A stretch of DNA of 64,000 nt from JBPRGG01 sp051418075 (GTDB lineage Bacteria; Bacteroidota; Bacteroidia; Cytophagales; Cyclobacteriaceae), in NCBI GenBank assembly GCA_051418075.1, contig JBPRGG010000171.1, positions 46,588-110,587 on the forward strand, written 5' to 3'. Positions 46,684 to 56,629 of this stretch are shown here, piece by piece. The notes under the pieces are model-generated. The model saw nothing but the letters and a program-made list of their open reading frames with translations. It had not been told where the DNA came from and did not search any database. How positions within the stretch are numbered: the stretch's first letter is position 1; each line of letters begins with the position of its first letter. Position numbers and translations under genes: made by a program.

Positions 46684-47572
46684 TGATGTAATGAGCCTGC
46701 TTCAATTCTACTTTACCCCAGGGAGTCCAGGCCAGTTGGTTGATTTTTTCCTTTAAAACCGGAAGCATTAAATCTCCGCTTTGCATAATACCTCCACTCA
46801 GGATGACCATTTCGGGGTCATAGGCATGGATCATGGAAATAATTCCTGCGCTCCAGGCATCCAGGCAATGATCCAGCAGTTTAATAGCCAGAGGATCTTT
46901 GGTTCTTACCAGCTGAAAAAGCAGCTTGAAGTCCAATACAGGCTGACTGGACCATCCACTGTGCTTGAATTCAGGAAATGACCGAATTAGGCCTGGCAGG
47001 CTCCAACCAGCTGCTTCAGATTCTACACATCCAATATTTCCACAGGTACAGGTCCTGCCTTTAAAGTTGATGGTAAAATGTCCTCCCAGGCAACCTGCCT
47101 GATAATGCTTTCCATATAATACCTGACCATTGATCAGTGCAGCACCTCCCACCCCGGTACCCAGGGTTACCATCACCAGGTTATCGCAGCCTTTCCCCGC
47201 CCCATATTGCCACTCGCCACGGAGCGCCATCCGGGCATCATTATCCATCACCAGGGGAATCTGCCAGGATTGATATGCCCAATGGGACAGATCCAGGTTC
47301 AGGGCATCGTCAAATTTTTTGTTGGTAGATATTACTTTTTGCTGGTCAATATTTACCAGCCCGGGAAAAGCCAGACCGATACCCTGCAGTTGAGAGGGGT
47401 CCAGCTTATTCTCAACCAATAATTGATTGATGGCTTGTTCGATCACAGGCAGACGGATCTTTAAACCAGATCCGGAAAGTGCTGGCAAAGAACTTTTGAC
47501 CCTGATCCTGTTATCTTGTAACAATGCTATCTTGATATTTGTACCGCCCAGGTCAATTGCAATTGTGTTCAT
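46628..47572 (-). CDS. ROK family sugar kinase
   Basis: A 314-residue ROK kinase that phosphorylates a hexose with ATP in the cytoplasm. AIDLGGTNIKIALL is the N-terminal ATP-binding loop. MDNDARMA carries the catalytic base Asp112, VTLGTGVGGA the second phosphate loop, and the zinc-binding motif CTCGNIGCVESEA follows a metal-ligand His in GGHFTINF. No HTH domain is present, so it is an enzyme and not a repressor. It starts three bases after the cupin PGI stop and overlaps the isomerase gene downstream. Linked to a mannose-6-phosphate isomerase and PGI, it is probably a glucokinase or mannokinase. Confidence 0.9.
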   Translation of the reverse strand: MNTIAIDLGGTNIKIALLQDNRIRVKSSLPALSGSGLKIRLPVIEQAINQLLVENKLDPSQLQGIGLAFPGLVNIDQQKVISTNKKFDDALNLDLSHWAYQSWQIPLVMDNDARMALRGEWQYGAGKGCDNLVMVTLGTGVGGAALINGQVLYGKHYQAGCLGGHFTINFKGRTCTCGNIGCVESEAAGWSLPGLIRSFPEFKHSGWSSQPVLDFKLLFQLVRTKDPLAIKLLDHCLDAWSAGIISMIHAYDPEMVILSGGIMQSGDLMLPVLKEKINQLAWTPWGKVELKQAHYINEAALYGANFMLQQQNIN

Positions 47573-47575
47573 GCC

Positions 47576-48145
47576 TCAGGATTTTACCAGGGTTGGTGTT
47601 TCATTTATGGCTAAAAGCCTGGCCCCGAATCCTTCCCGGGCAATGGATTCATAATCATGACCAGCATCCGCAGGCCAGCAGGCTCCAAATCGTAAGCGGC
47701 TGGTTCCTGTATTGGCTACCCGGTGAGCAATCTTTCCCGGAATATAATGCAAAGATCCAGGATTCATCTTTTCCCCCCAGGTTTTACGATTTTGGTCCAT
47801 CAGGATCAAAACACCTTCTCCTTCTATGCACCAGTAATATTCAGCCCGGTCTATCATGGCATGAAAATGTCCTTTGGTCATATAATATTCCTGGCCTACC
47901 CGGCCGGGATAAATGGTGGAATTGCCAAAAAACAACCCTCCCTGCTTTCCTTCCGGCACTGGGAAAAATGCCTGCACCTCATATACCAATTGTTCCTGAT
48001 CCAGCTTTGTTCGAGCCTCCTCATTTTTAAATACTCCGGCCAGATCCTTTAACCTTCGGGCCGTTTGTTGCACAGGTTCGCCAATAAGGTCTCCATGGTT
48101 ATTATTAAATGCTACCAGGGGATTTATTATTTCCGAATGATTCAT
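47576..48145 (-). CDS. Cupin-type glucose-6-phosphate isomerase
   Basis: A 189-residue cupin of the archaeal-type PGI family that converts glucose-6-phosphate to fructose-6-phosphate using a bound metal. The metal site is seen as TKGHFHAMIDRAEYYWCIEG (His, His, Glu) and the later His in SLHYIPGKIAHRVANTG. The N-terminal VYEVQAFFPVPEGKQGGLFF and YPGRVGQEYYMTKGH are family hallmarks, and the length is standard. It begins directly after the GH2 stop codon and ends three bases before the ROK start, so the genes are tightly coupled. It is the more classical of the two cupin isomerases here. Confidence 0.9.
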   Translation of the reverse strand: MNHSEIINPLVAFNNNHGDLIGEPVQQTARRLKDLAGVFKNEEARTKLDQEQLVYEVQAFFPVPEGKQGGLFFGNSTIYPGRVGQEYYMTKGHFHAMIDRAEYYWCIEGEGVLILMDQNRKTWGEKMNPGSLHYIPGKIAHRVANTGTSRLRFGACWPADAGHDYESIAREGFGARLLAINETPTLVKS

Positions 48146-50389
48146 TTACAAAGATTTTTCTATTTGTTTGGGTTTAATTTCAAAATAATCATATTGATCC
48201 AGCCAGCCCACTTTAACATATCTTCGGCTTATCATGGGTTCAGACTGGCTTGAAGATGAAAACTCACTAACCAAAGTATAGCCTCCTGCTTCCTCCGGCA
48301 AATTGATGGATACGGGAATTTCTTTTTGAATATCGGGAGGCAATACAGCCTTAAAATCCTGATTTAACACCACCTGGCCTTTATCATTGTAAAGTTTTAA
48401 ATTAACAATTCCATTAACAGGGCTGGAATGATCATTGATTCCTGTCAGATTGAAAAGCAATTCCGAACCGGGCTGATGAGGCTGTAAAAACCTGGTATAC
48501 CTTTCATCGGTCAGGTTGATAAATACTGCAGCCGGAGCAAATGCATGGCGGAACCAGTCCATGACAGGTCCTGGCTCAAGATCTGCAATATCATTGATAA
48601 ACCAGTCACCGGTATAACCATAGTTGTTGGTCAGGTAACAAAATGCCAGCACACCGGCATGCTGACGAACAGACCTGAGCCATTCTGTTTCAGCCTGTAA
48701 CCAATAGGCCTGCAAGGCCCTCCTTTCCTCTACCGTGGCATTTTCTCCCAGATAATGTTGGTAAACCCCTACTGTCAGCTTGGAGGGCTGGCCATTTCTC
48801 CAAAGCCAGATCCAGCCATACTCGTTGACCAGCTGGGCTGCACCGGATTCAATGCTTTCAATATTTTTCTGGTTGCGGTAATCCAGATTCCCCAGAGGGT
48901 AGGGTTCCGACTTGAACTGGTTGGCATCGATCCAGGGCATAGGACCTTCATAGGGATGGGGCTCATCCATTTCATCCAACCCACTGGTCAATTGCAGGTC
49001 TGTCATGTAACCGGCATCCCAGATGCGGGTAGGATCCAGTTCCATTAACTCCGGTATTAACACATTTCCAATAAAATCATCCCAGTTCTCATTGATGGCA
49101 TCCCAGATGACAATACTAGGGTGACTGCCATCGCTCCAGACCCAGTCGGTATATTCTTTTCTGATCTGCTCATCCCAGCCATGATTTTGCCAGTAGAGCC
49201 ACTCATTCTGAAACATGATCCCATGCTCATCGGCAATATCATACCAGAAATCAGGTACGATCCCTACACAAATCCGCATAGCATTCCAATGCATTTGTTT
49301 GGGATAATCTATCAGCAGTTTTTTCACCCATTCCCGGTCCCAAACCAGGCCGCCACAGTCAGGATCTTCAAAAAAACGTTGTAAGGTAATGTTGGTACCC
49401 CTGAGAAAGATTTTTTCCTGGTTCAGGTAAAAATATTTCCCCCGGCGGGTAAAATCACGCAGGCCAACATGGTCCTTATAAATATCAGATGGATTATTAT
49501 TTTCCCGTACTTCTACTTGTACTTCATATAGAAAGGGATTATCCGGGGACCAGGCCACCGGATCTGGTATATTGATGATCGTTTCAAGCTGACTAATGTT
49601 ATCTCTTTTGGAAATTCCGGTTATTGTTTTTTTAGAAACCAGCCTACCCGATTTTTTTTCCTGCACCCTGATCTGCAACCGGACAGTGTCCAGCATTTGG
49701 TCTCCGTAGCCTATTTGGGCCGGATAAAAATTCCTGAGCTGAATCTTGGCCGTTACCTGTTGCTGTTCGAGATCCGGTAACAACAGCAAACGTTTGACCC
49801 TGATCTTTCCGGAAAAGGATAAATACACATCATCCCAGATACCGGGTAAATACCGTTCCTTTTCTTTATCTGTACTGCCAGCTGCTTCACTGGGTAGCCA
49901 GGTACGGTCTCCAACCCTAATCAGGATTTCATTTTCTTCCCCATATTTGAGAGCGGAAGTTATGTTGGCCTCAATGGGTGTGTAACATTCAATGTAAGTG
50001 CCAAAATCATGGCCATTAATATAAAGCTGAGTAACATACTGACTTTTTAAAATAGTCAATACAACTTCTTTTCCCTGCTTGTCCGCCGGAATTTCTACCA
50101 TTTTCCTGTACCAGCTGTATTGAGGCGTATAATCAATGTCATACAGCGAATGCGTAGTTTTGGCTTCCACCTGATCCGGTCTTTTAAAGAATTTTTCATA
50201 GTCATCTATCTTTGGTTTGGCCAGGTGGATAAGTCCGGGAACAGGTATAGTTCGGGTAAAATTCACCGGTGGAAAAGCCTTTTCAGTCTGATCAAACTGC
50301 CAGGTACCGTTTAAACTCATAGATTCCAGGTGTTGCCCATAAAAAGGGACAGCCATCATCATCAATAGTAACCAAATGATCCATTTCAT
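48146..50389 (-). CDS. GH2 family glycoside hydrolase, secreted
   Basis: A 747-residue family 2 enzyme with a signal peptide ending PFYGQ. The order is a sugar-binding jelly roll (~25-180; LNGTWQFDQ, SWYRKMVEIP, YINGHDFGTY), an Ig-like domain (~185-310) and a TIM barrel (~320-620). The barrel carries the acid/base Glu434 (DAINENWDD) and nucleophile Glu523 (LVNEYGWIW). A C-terminal beta domain follows. Family 2 covers beta-galactosidases, beta-mannosidases and glucuronidases; the operon with mannose- and glucose-phosphate isomerases makes a beta-mannosidase or beta-glucosidase-like role plausible. It starts 11 bases after the GntR gene. Confidence 0.9.
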   Translation of the reverse strand: MKWIIWLLLMMMAVPFYGQHLESMSLNGTWQFDQTEKAFPPVNFTRTIPVPGLIHLAKPKIDDYEKFFKRPDQVEAKTTHSLYDIDYTPQYSWYRKMVEIPADKQGKEVVLTILKSQYVTQLYINGHDFGTYIECYTPIEANITSALKYGEENEILIRVGDRTWLPSEAAGSTDKEKERYLPGIWDDVYLSFSGKIRVKRLLLLPDLEQQQVTAKIQLRNFYPAQIGYGDQMLDTVRLQIRVQEKKSGRLVSKKTITGISKRDNISQLETIINIPDPVAWSPDNPFLYEVQVEVRENNNPSDIYKDHVGLRDFTRRGKYFYLNQEKIFLRGTNITLQRFFEDPDCGGLVWDREWVKKLLIDYPKQMHWNAMRICVGIVPDFWYDIADEHGIMFQNEWLYWQNHGWDEQIRKEYTDWVWSDGSHPSIVIWDAINENWDDFIGNVLIPELMELDPTRIWDAGYMTDLQLTSGLDEMDEPHPYEGPMPWIDANQFKSEPYPLGNLDYRNQKNIESIESGAAQLVNEYGWIWLWRNGQPSKLTVGVYQHYLGENATVEERRALQAYWLQAETEWLRSVRQHAGVLAFCYLTNNYGYTGDWFINDIADLEPGPVMDWFRHAFAPAAVFINLTDERYTRFLQPHQPGSELLFNLTGINDHSSPVNGIVNLKLYNDKGQVVLNQDFKAVLPPDIQKEIPVSINLPEEAGGYTLVSEFSSSSQSEPMISRRYVKVGWLDQYDYFEIKPKQIEKSL

Positions 50390-50400
50390 AGCTATATATT

Positions 50401-51408
50401 TTATAAAGAATTTCTGATAATTAGCCCGGCCGGATTATCAATCCGCTGCCTTTTCTTGCTTAGTATCATTGCTGCCATATTTTTTCCCATAGAAACAAAA
50501 TCAGTGGAAATGGTGGTAATACCGCCGGCAGCTATTTGCTTCAAAGGAGTATCATTGTAGGATATAATCCCCACTTGTTTCCCAATTTTCAGCTTTGCCT
50601 GGTCTACCTGTTGTACCAGACAAACCAGGTCCAGGTCACTGATAGCCAGCAATATATCACCTGATTGAGCTTCAACTTGTGCAGCCTTTTTTAAATGGCT
50701 AAACTCCAGTCCAACCTCCTGACAGAATTTGCTGCAACCGGCCACGATCTCCTTTAAATGATGGCGGTGATCATTGGTTACAATAACAAACCGCTGGTAC
50801 TTTTTTATCAAGTGCAGTCCTTGCCGGAGAGCCTGAAAAGTGTCTTTTTCAAAATCCTGAAAAACACCAGCATAATTATTTGCAGCCAGACTCCTGCCCC
50901 GGTCCAGCAAATAAACCTGTTTTTGAGGCAGCTGATCCATCCATCTGAATTGGGATTTTTGCTCCAGAGGCATGATTATATAGGAAGTGTAATTTCCGAC
51001 TGCAGATTCAATTAATTTATCAAAAAGTTCAGCATTGGCATGGTGGAAATAAATGTCCAGGTTCCCTTTTTGACCCAATGCATCCTTTAAAGCTGCATAA
51101 AGCATTTCTTTATAGGCTGTTAGATTATCAAAAAGAACGAACACCTTGTGCTTCAATCGATAACCATTGGTGGCTATATAGTAGCCCTTTCCCACAGATG
51201 ATGATATGATGCCCCTGGCCTTCAACTCATTGTAAGCGGTCAAGACTGTATCCTGGGATAAATTGAATTCCTTTTTAAAATAATTAAGTGAAGGAATCTT
51301 ATCACCTTTCTTTAACTTACAGGCTTGAATAGCCTCTAACACAGCATTGATAATCTGCTGATATTTAGGTGTATGTGATGTATTATCTATATTTATTATT
51401 TTATCCAA
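50401..51408 (-). CDS. GntR-type regulator with LacI-like sugar-binding domain
   Basis: A 335-residue transcription factor. The winged HTH of the GntR family occupies ~10-80 (KLKKGDKIPSLNYFKKEFNL, SQDTVLTAYNELKARGII). The rest is a periplasmic-binding-protein-like effector domain of LacI type (HKVFVLFDNLTAYKEM, YTSYIIMPLEQKSQ, IGKQVGIISYNDTPLKQIAAGG, ITTISTDFVSMGKNMA). It is the first gene of the minus-strand sugar operon, so it likely controls its own operon. The inducer should be a sugar released by the GH2 enzyme. No clear operator palindrome was identified upstream. Confidence 0.9.
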   Translation of the reverse strand: MDKIINIDNTSHTPKYQQIINAVLEAIQACKLKKGDKIPSLNYFKKEFNLSQDTVLTAYNELKARGIISSSVGKGYYIATNGYRLKHKVFVLFDNLTAYKEMLYAALKDALGQKGNLDIYFHHANAELFDKLIESAVGNYTSYIIMPLEQKSQFRWMDQLPQKQVYLLDRGRSLAANNYAGVFQDFEKDTFQALRQGLHLIKKYQRFVIVTNDHRHHLKEIVAGCSKFCQEVGLEFSHLKKAAQVEAQSGDILLAISDLDLVCLVQQVDQAKLKIGKQVGIISYNDTPLKQIAAGGITTISTDFVSMGKNMAAMILSKKRQRIDNPAGLIIRNSL

Positions 51409-51821
51409 CCTCTATGTAGTTCTATGGTACTAATATCAGTATAAAATATTTAATTTCCAAGCTTTTTCAGGTTATGAAAATATTTCTATTTGAAGCCATA
51501 CAAAACACACGTTTCAATTCCAGCTTTTATTCTTCTCTGCCAATATACCCTTATCAAATGAACTGTACGAAAGCTGATGGATACTATTCCTACACCTTTA
51601 TTCATGATTTCTTCAGCTTTTATATGACTAAAATGCTGTAAAAGGTGTTAAAAGGACTTTAAAAAGTGGCGCTGTTTTGATTTAATTCAGTATATTTATT
51701 GGAAAGAGCAGATCGGAAAGAAAAGGTGAAAGATCATGGAAATTAAATTTAAGTAAGTCACATGCCTCTGGTCAGCACCAAAAACCTGTAATAAATACAT
51801 AAAACCAATAAATTATTAAAA
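51409..51821. other. Divergent regulatory gap
   Basis: About 410 AT-rich bases between the GntR gene (minus) and the oxidoreductase gene (plus). It must contain promoters for both. No repeats, palindromes or genes were recognised. Confidence 0.4.
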
Positions 51822-53288
51822 ATGACACATAGAAGAGAATTCATTAAAAAAAGCGCTTTAGGAATGGCTGGAATGAGTTTAGGTTCCCTGGCTTTCAGTC
51901 CTAAGTCTTACAATTCCATTATGGGCGCTAATGACCGTTTCAGGATTGCTGTATGCGGGGTAAATGGCCGGGGTAAAAGCCATATCAATGGATTTGATGA
52001 GTTGGAAAATGTGGAGATTGCTTACCTGGTTGATCCTGATAGTGAGGTGCTGGAAACCAGGGTCAATGATCTTAAAGTGAATGGCATAAACAGTAAAAAG
52101 GTAAAAGGTTTATCCGATGTGCGTAAAGCTTTGGATGATAAAAATATTGATGCCATAAGTGTGGCTACCCCTAATCATTGGCATTCACTGATGGTGATCT
52201 GGGCTGCCCAGGCAGGGAAACATTGTTATGTGGAAAAGCCAGCCAGTCATGATGTTTATGAAGGCAGGGTAGCTTTGGCTGCAGCAGAAAAGTACGGCAT
52301 CGTAGTGCAACATGGCACCCAGCGTCGCAGTAGTGATAACTGGGCCAACCAAGTTTCCGATATCCAATCAGGTAAATATGGAAAAATGCTGGTATCTCAT
52401 GGTTTTGCCTGCAAACCCAGAGAAGGTATTGGCTTCGAACCAGGTTGTAGTCCCCCATCTAACCTGGACTGGAATCATTGGAAGGGCCCTGCTGTGATCG
52501 ATCGTTATCATAAGAACCTGGTCCATTATAACTGGCATTGGTTCTGGCCTACCGGCAACGGAGAACTCAATAACCAGGGTACTCACCAGTTGGATGTAGC
52601 TTACTGGGCCCTGGATCCTGAAGTGGAAAATACCCATCCGGTAAGGGTGATGGCCCTGGGTGGAAGGTTCAAATGGGGTGATCAGGGTGAAACGCCCAAC
52701 ACCATGTTTGCCCTGGCTGAATTTTCCAATGGCCAGTATGTATTTTTCAATGTGAGAAATGTAAACCATGAAGGTTATGTACGGGAAGTGACCAATCGCT
52801 TTTACTTTGAAGATGGCGGTAAGCTTTGGGATGGAGAATATATCTCCCACAATGGCAGTCAACCCAGAGATGTACCCATCAAGAAGGTGGAAATCACTCC
52901 GGGAGGGGCTTATGGTAGTTTTGTCACCGCATGCCGGGCCAATGATCCCCAAATGGCCAATGGCACCATGTATGATGCCCACTACAGCTGTACTTTGGGA
53001 CACCTGATGAACATCTCTTACCGCCTGGGAGAAAAAGTGCCATTTAATGCCCAGGCAGGAAGATTTGGCGATAATGATATTGCTTATGAAGAATTCATGA
53101 AGTTACATGACATTGCTTCAGATGGTATGGGTATACCACAAAATGGGGCTGATTATATAGTAGGTCCATGGTTGAGGTTTGATGGTGAAGCGGAACATTT
53201 TATAGGTAACAGGGCTGAAGAAGCTAACCGCCTGCTGGCCGATCCAAGGAACTACGAGTATGATATTCCTTCTCCCCAGTCGGTATAA
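51822..53288 (+). CDS. Gfo/Idh/MocA oxidoreductase with Tat signal
   Basis: A 488-residue NAD(P)-dependent oxidoreductase. The N-terminus HRREFIKKSALGMAGMSLGS is a twin-arginine export signal, so it is folded with cofactor before leaving the cytoplasm. The Rossmann domain starts FRIAVCGVNGRGKSHINGF, and AISVATPNHWHSLMVIWAAQ and CYVEKPASHDVYEG carry the family's conserved EKP motif. The C-terminal alpha/beta domain has HWFWPTGNGELNNQGTHQLD with the catalytic His region. Such exported members process sugars or sugar acids in Bacteroidota. It is divergent from the GntR regulator and has its own terminator at 53307. Substrate unknown. Confidence 0.92.
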   Translation: MTHRREFIKKSALGMAGMSLGSLAFSPKSYNSIMGANDRFRIAVCGVNGRGKSHINGFDELENVEIAYLVDPDSEVLETRVNDLKVNGINSKKVKGLSDVRKALDDKNIDAISVATPNHWHSLMVIWAAQAGKHCYVEKPASHDVYEGRVALAAAEKYGIVVQHGTQRRSSDNWANQVSDIQSGKYGKMLVSHGFACKPREGIGFEPGCSPPSNLDWNHWKGPAVIDRYHKNLVHYNWHWFWPTGNGELNNQGTHQLDVAYWALDPEVENTHPVRVMALGGRFKWGDQGETPNTMFALAEFSNGQYVFFNVRNVNHEGYVREVTNRFYFEDGGKLWDGEYISHNGSQPRDVPIKKVEITPGGAYGSFVTACRANDPQMANGTMYDAHYSCTLGHLMNISYRLGEKVPFNAQAGRFGDNDIAYEEFMKLHDIASDGMGIPQNGADYIVGPWLRFDGEAEHFIGNRAEEANRLLADPRNYEYDIPSPQSV

Positions 53289-53306
53289 TAAATAAATATT
53301 TTCATG

Positions 53307-53347
53307 AAAGCTGACTCACACCTGTTTTGTGGGCCAGCTTTTTCTTT
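53307..53347 (+). terminator. Rho-independent terminator
   Basis: AAAGCTG (53307-53313) pairs with CAGCTTT (53335-53341), with partial pairing of CTCACA and TGTGG inside and further Ts after it. It ends the oxidoreductase transcript. A second small hairpin, GGCCTG-TCG-CAGGCC, lies at 53433-53447. Confidence 0.75.
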
Positions 53348-53463
53348 CTTTGGGGCGGATCAATCAGCTTTATACCTGGTTCGTATCTTGGTTATAAACT
53401 TCCTTTTTTTGGTCTGTTACCTGCTTTTGCCAGGCCTGTCGCAGGCCGGCCTTCTTCATTGAA

Positions 53464-55857
53464 TCACTTACATTGAAACACCTGTTTTTCACCTTTACTC
53501 AATACATACTCCTGATCTTTAAACCCGATTTTTACCTCTTCAGACCAGCCCCCGTCACTTTTTACTTCGATTTGTTCCTGGGTCAGGCTTACCTTCAACC
53601 AATGCCCCCGGTATCGTAAACGCGTTATAATGTTATCCAGTTCATCCGGTAAAACGGGATTAAACATCAGCAAATCTTCTTTGATTTCCAGACCGGAATA
53701 GCAACGTTGTATCATATCTACTGTACCGGCCATAGCACCCAGGTGTATGCCTTCCGGAGTTGTTCCTCCCTGAATATCCTTGAAATCACTCATAAGGGCC
53801 TTCTTAAAGTTATGCCAGGATTTCTCCCGGTTAGACCGTGCCATTACCCAGGAATGTACCAACTTGCTCAGGGTGGAACCATGAGAAGTAACTTTCTCAT
53901 AATGGTCAATATTTTTCCTGATAAAATTACGCTCAAAAGGATATCCCAATTGGTCAAAAATCTCCTTCAGTTCATCGTAGGGTAACAGATAAAACAACAT
54001 CAATACATCAGCCTGTTTGGTGGCTTTATAGCGGTTAACATCATCATTTTCGCTGTCCATAATACGGTCAAGGCGCAGGATCTCTCCGTATTTTTTATGA
54101 TAATGATCCCAATCCAGTTGTTTCAACTGGTTAAAGCCTTCAAATTGATCTATAATGCCCTCCCCAATAAATGGTACAAACATTTTGGTGGTGATCTTTC
54201 TCCATCGCTCTATTTCCTCTTCATTGATTTCCAGCTTATGCATCAATTCTTCTTTGCGGTCCTGATTCAGGATGTCAAGGATCTTTAGGGCATGAATAAG
54301 AACCCAAACGGCCATCACATTGGTATAAGCGTTGTTATTTAATCCCGCCTGATCTGAATCAGGATAACGGGTATGGTATTCATCCGGACCTACCACATTC
54401 AGAATCTCATACCGATCCCTTTCCTCATTGTAAGTAGAAATGGAAGCCCAGAAGCTGGTGATCTGCAGGTACATTTCGGCACCATAAAAAGATAAAAATT
54501 CACGGTCGCGGCTGACCTGGTAATACTGCCAGATGTTATAAGCGATGGCGGCATTCACATGGCGTTGCAGGTGTGTATCATCGGGAATCCATTGGCCTGA
54601 TTGGGGATTAAGATGGATATTCTGACTTTCCTCCCGGCCGTTACTGCCGCTTTGCCAGGGAAACATGGCCCCTTTGTATCCGGCCTGCCTAGCGGCAAAC
54701 TGAGCTTCGGGCAAACGTCTGAACCGGTACATGAGGAATTCACGGGTGATTTCCGGTACGCTGAAATTCAGAAAAGGAAAAATAAATAATTCATCCCATA
54801 GAATATGTCCACGGTATGCTTCTCCATGTAATCCCCGGGAAGGCACTCCTACATCCAGGTCAATTGTATTCTTGGAGGCAGTCTGCATCAGGTGAAAGAT
54901 ATGCAATCGCAACACCAGTTGGTCCTCATATTTACCCTGCAGTGAAATATCACAGCGATGCCAGATCCGATCCCAGGCAAAGCGATGATCATTCAACATG
55001 TGTTCAAAATTATCTGCCCTTCTGACAGCATTACAAGCCTCCAGGTGTGGTTCTGAAATGGCTTTATCCCGTGAGGTGTATAATGCTACAATTTTCTCCA
55101 CCCGAACAGGCTTATTTTTTTCAAGTTCACAGTCTATGATCTGTTCAATATAACCTTCCTCCTGATGGGTATTGCGCGCCACAGACAAACGAGCACCATT
55201 ATCATATACTCTGGTCACGGCAGCCTGAGCCATCCTTACCCGCGACTGTTTAGTTTGCACCTGCAGGGAAATGCCATCTTCTCCTACCTGATCAGTTGCC
55301 AAAGGTTGCAAGTGATTCTGGTTAAGATCACTATATCTTTCTACGTTATTATTGATCACACGACCATCTAAACCGGATTTAATCTGAATGGCACCAGACC
55401 AGTTTTTGGCAGTAAGATGCCACTGCAGCCCGGCATAATGAGGGGAGCTCATATGCACAAAACGTTGAGTTTCAATAATGGTCTCCCGTTGCTCATCATC
55501 TCGGATATGAATTTTCCTTTTGAGGATACCTTGTTTAAGGTTAAGTATCTGGCTATAATATAAAATTTCAACCTGGTCCAGGGATAGCCATTCCCCTCCT
55601 TCTGGTCTGAAACTCAGGACCAGCCAGTTGGGCCAGTTTACAAAATCCTCATTTTCAATGACTTCACCTGCCACTTCTGATTCCATACGATTATAGCCTC
55701 CGGCCAGATAGGTGCCGGGATAATGTATGCCATCATCATTATTTTCTTCAAATGCCCCCCGGGTGGCAAAATAACCATTTCCTAAAACATTTAAGGCCTC
55801 GCGACGGGGTTCTTCTTCAGGATTATATTCCTTATATTGAATACACCAGGAATCCAT
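53464..55857 (-). CDS. GH65 glycoside phosphorylase (maltose/kojibiose-type)
   Basis: A 797-residue cytoplasmic family 65 enzyme without signal peptide. It cleaves an alpha-glucosyl disaccharide using phosphate to give beta-glucose-1-phosphate. The N-terminal beta-sandwich (REALNVLGNGYFATRGAFEE, YPGTYLAGGYNR) is followed by the (alpha/alpha)6 barrel: LHGEAYRGHILWDELFIFPF, GAMFPWQSGSNGREESQ and the catalytic acid Glu493 in NVVGPDEYHTRYP. QADVLMLFYLLP and TSHGSTLSKLVHSWVMAR are further signatures. The beta-phosphoglucomutase often next to such genes is absent here. Neighbours are a membrane protein, D-lactate-type dehydrogenase and PEP synthase on the same strand. Confidence 0.92.
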   Translation of the reverse strand: MDSWCIQYKEYNPEEEPRREALNVLGNGYFATRGAFEENNDDGIHYPGTYLAGGYNRMESEVAGEVIENEDFVNWPNWLVLSFRPEGGEWLSLDQVEILYYSQILNLKQGILKRKIHIRDDEQRETIIETQRFVHMSSPHYAGLQWHLTAKNWSGAIQIKSGLDGRVINNNVERYSDLNQNHLQPLATDQVGEDGISLQVQTKQSRVRMAQAAVTRVYDNGARLSVARNTHQEEGYIEQIIDCELEKNKPVRVEKIVALYTSRDKAISEPHLEACNAVRRADNFEHMLNDHRFAWDRIWHRCDISLQGKYEDQLVLRLHIFHLMQTASKNTIDLDVGVPSRGLHGEAYRGHILWDELFIFPFLNFSVPEITREFLMYRFRRLPEAQFAARQAGYKGAMFPWQSGSNGREESQNIHLNPQSGQWIPDDTHLQRHVNAAIAYNIWQYYQVSRDREFLSFYGAEMYLQITSFWASISTYNEERDRYEILNVVGPDEYHTRYPDSDQAGLNNNAYTNVMAVWVLIHALKILDILNQDRKEELMHKLEINEEEIERWRKITTKMFVPFIGEGIIDQFEGFNQLKQLDWDHYHKKYGEILRLDRIMDSENDDVNRYKATKQADVLMLFYLLPYDELKEIFDQLGYPFERNFIRKNIDHYEKVTSHGSTLSKLVHSWVMARSNREKSWHNFKKALMSDFKDIQGGTTPEGIHLGAMAGTVDMIQRCYSGLEIKEDLLMFNPVLPDELDNIITRLRYRGHWLKVSLTQEQIEVKSDGGWSEEVKIGFKDQEYVLSKGEKQVFQCK

Positions 55858-56072
55858 AACAATTGCTTTTGTTTAAAAGATATAAATACATGATCCGATC
55901 TACTGAAACATTATACTCATTGAAGGATTAGGTTCAGAAGCCGATCTTCTATTAAAATAAGCGAAAAAGGATCAAGTTGTTATATCCGGCTTCCCAGCCC
56001 CATAGATTTTTCTCCATCCTTTTATCAACCAAAACTTTAAGGGCATATAAAACCTGCACCTGACTTTGCCAT

Positions 56073-56465
56073 TTAAACAAACAATCCAATTACCACCGCC
56101 ACCAGCAGGAATAGCATAATGATCCAGAATACAGCCGTTATTTTGGCTGCAGCATCTGGATCGCCCTGGGTGACATCGGCTTCGGTTTCGGCTTTGGTCT
56201 TACCCCGGGGAGCAGCCCGGGTATCCGATGCGGCTAACAATAAAGCCAGTACTACCCCTACAAAAAACAAAGGTATCCAGGCTACGTTCCATAAAACCGG
56301 ACCAACCGGAGTCAACCACAGGTCAGCTGCCCAAACGCCCAGTAAAATGATTATAAAAAAGGTCCAGAAACTTCCCCATGGACCACGAATTGAAAATATG
56401 AATGAAAATATCAAGCCTATAATAACGGCAATAATTAAAATACCTAAGAATTCTAAAAAAGTCAT
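56073..56465 (-). CDS. Small multi-spanning membrane protein
   Basis: A 130-residue hydrophobic protein with about four transmembrane helices: LGILIIAVIIGLIFSFIF, FWTFFIIILLGVWAADLWL, WNVAWIPLFFVGVVLALLLA and AVFWIIMLFLLVAVVIGLFV. A charged soluble loop lies between the third and fourth (TRAAPRGKTKAETEADVTQG). No enzymatic motif is present and no family was recognised. It lies between the dehydrogenase and the GH65 gene on the same strand but with gaps of ~165 and ~215 bases, so operon membership is uncertain. Confidence 0.8.
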   Translation of the reverse strand: MTFLEFLGILIIAVIIGLIFSFIFSIRGPWGSFWTFFIIILLGVWAADLWLTPVGPVLWNVAWIPLFFVGVVLALLLAASDTRAAPRGKTKAETEADVTQGDPDAAAKITAVFWIIMLFLLVAVVIGLFV

Positions 56466-56629
56466 TGTTATTGGGTTTTATCGTTAGAAAAAAATATTTT
56501 ATGAACAGATGACGGAAGCCTGAGGACTGATAATTAATATATATAATTATAGACTGAAGACTGATGATTTCACAACCTGGGTCGTCCTTGCCGACAGCCG
56601 CGGAGAATGTCATCCATCTTCCTCTTCCA

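Noticed and set aside
52368..53003. 211-codon minus-strand frame inside the Gfo/Idh/MocA gene
   Set aside because: Overlaps a strongly supported coding region and has no conserved motifs.
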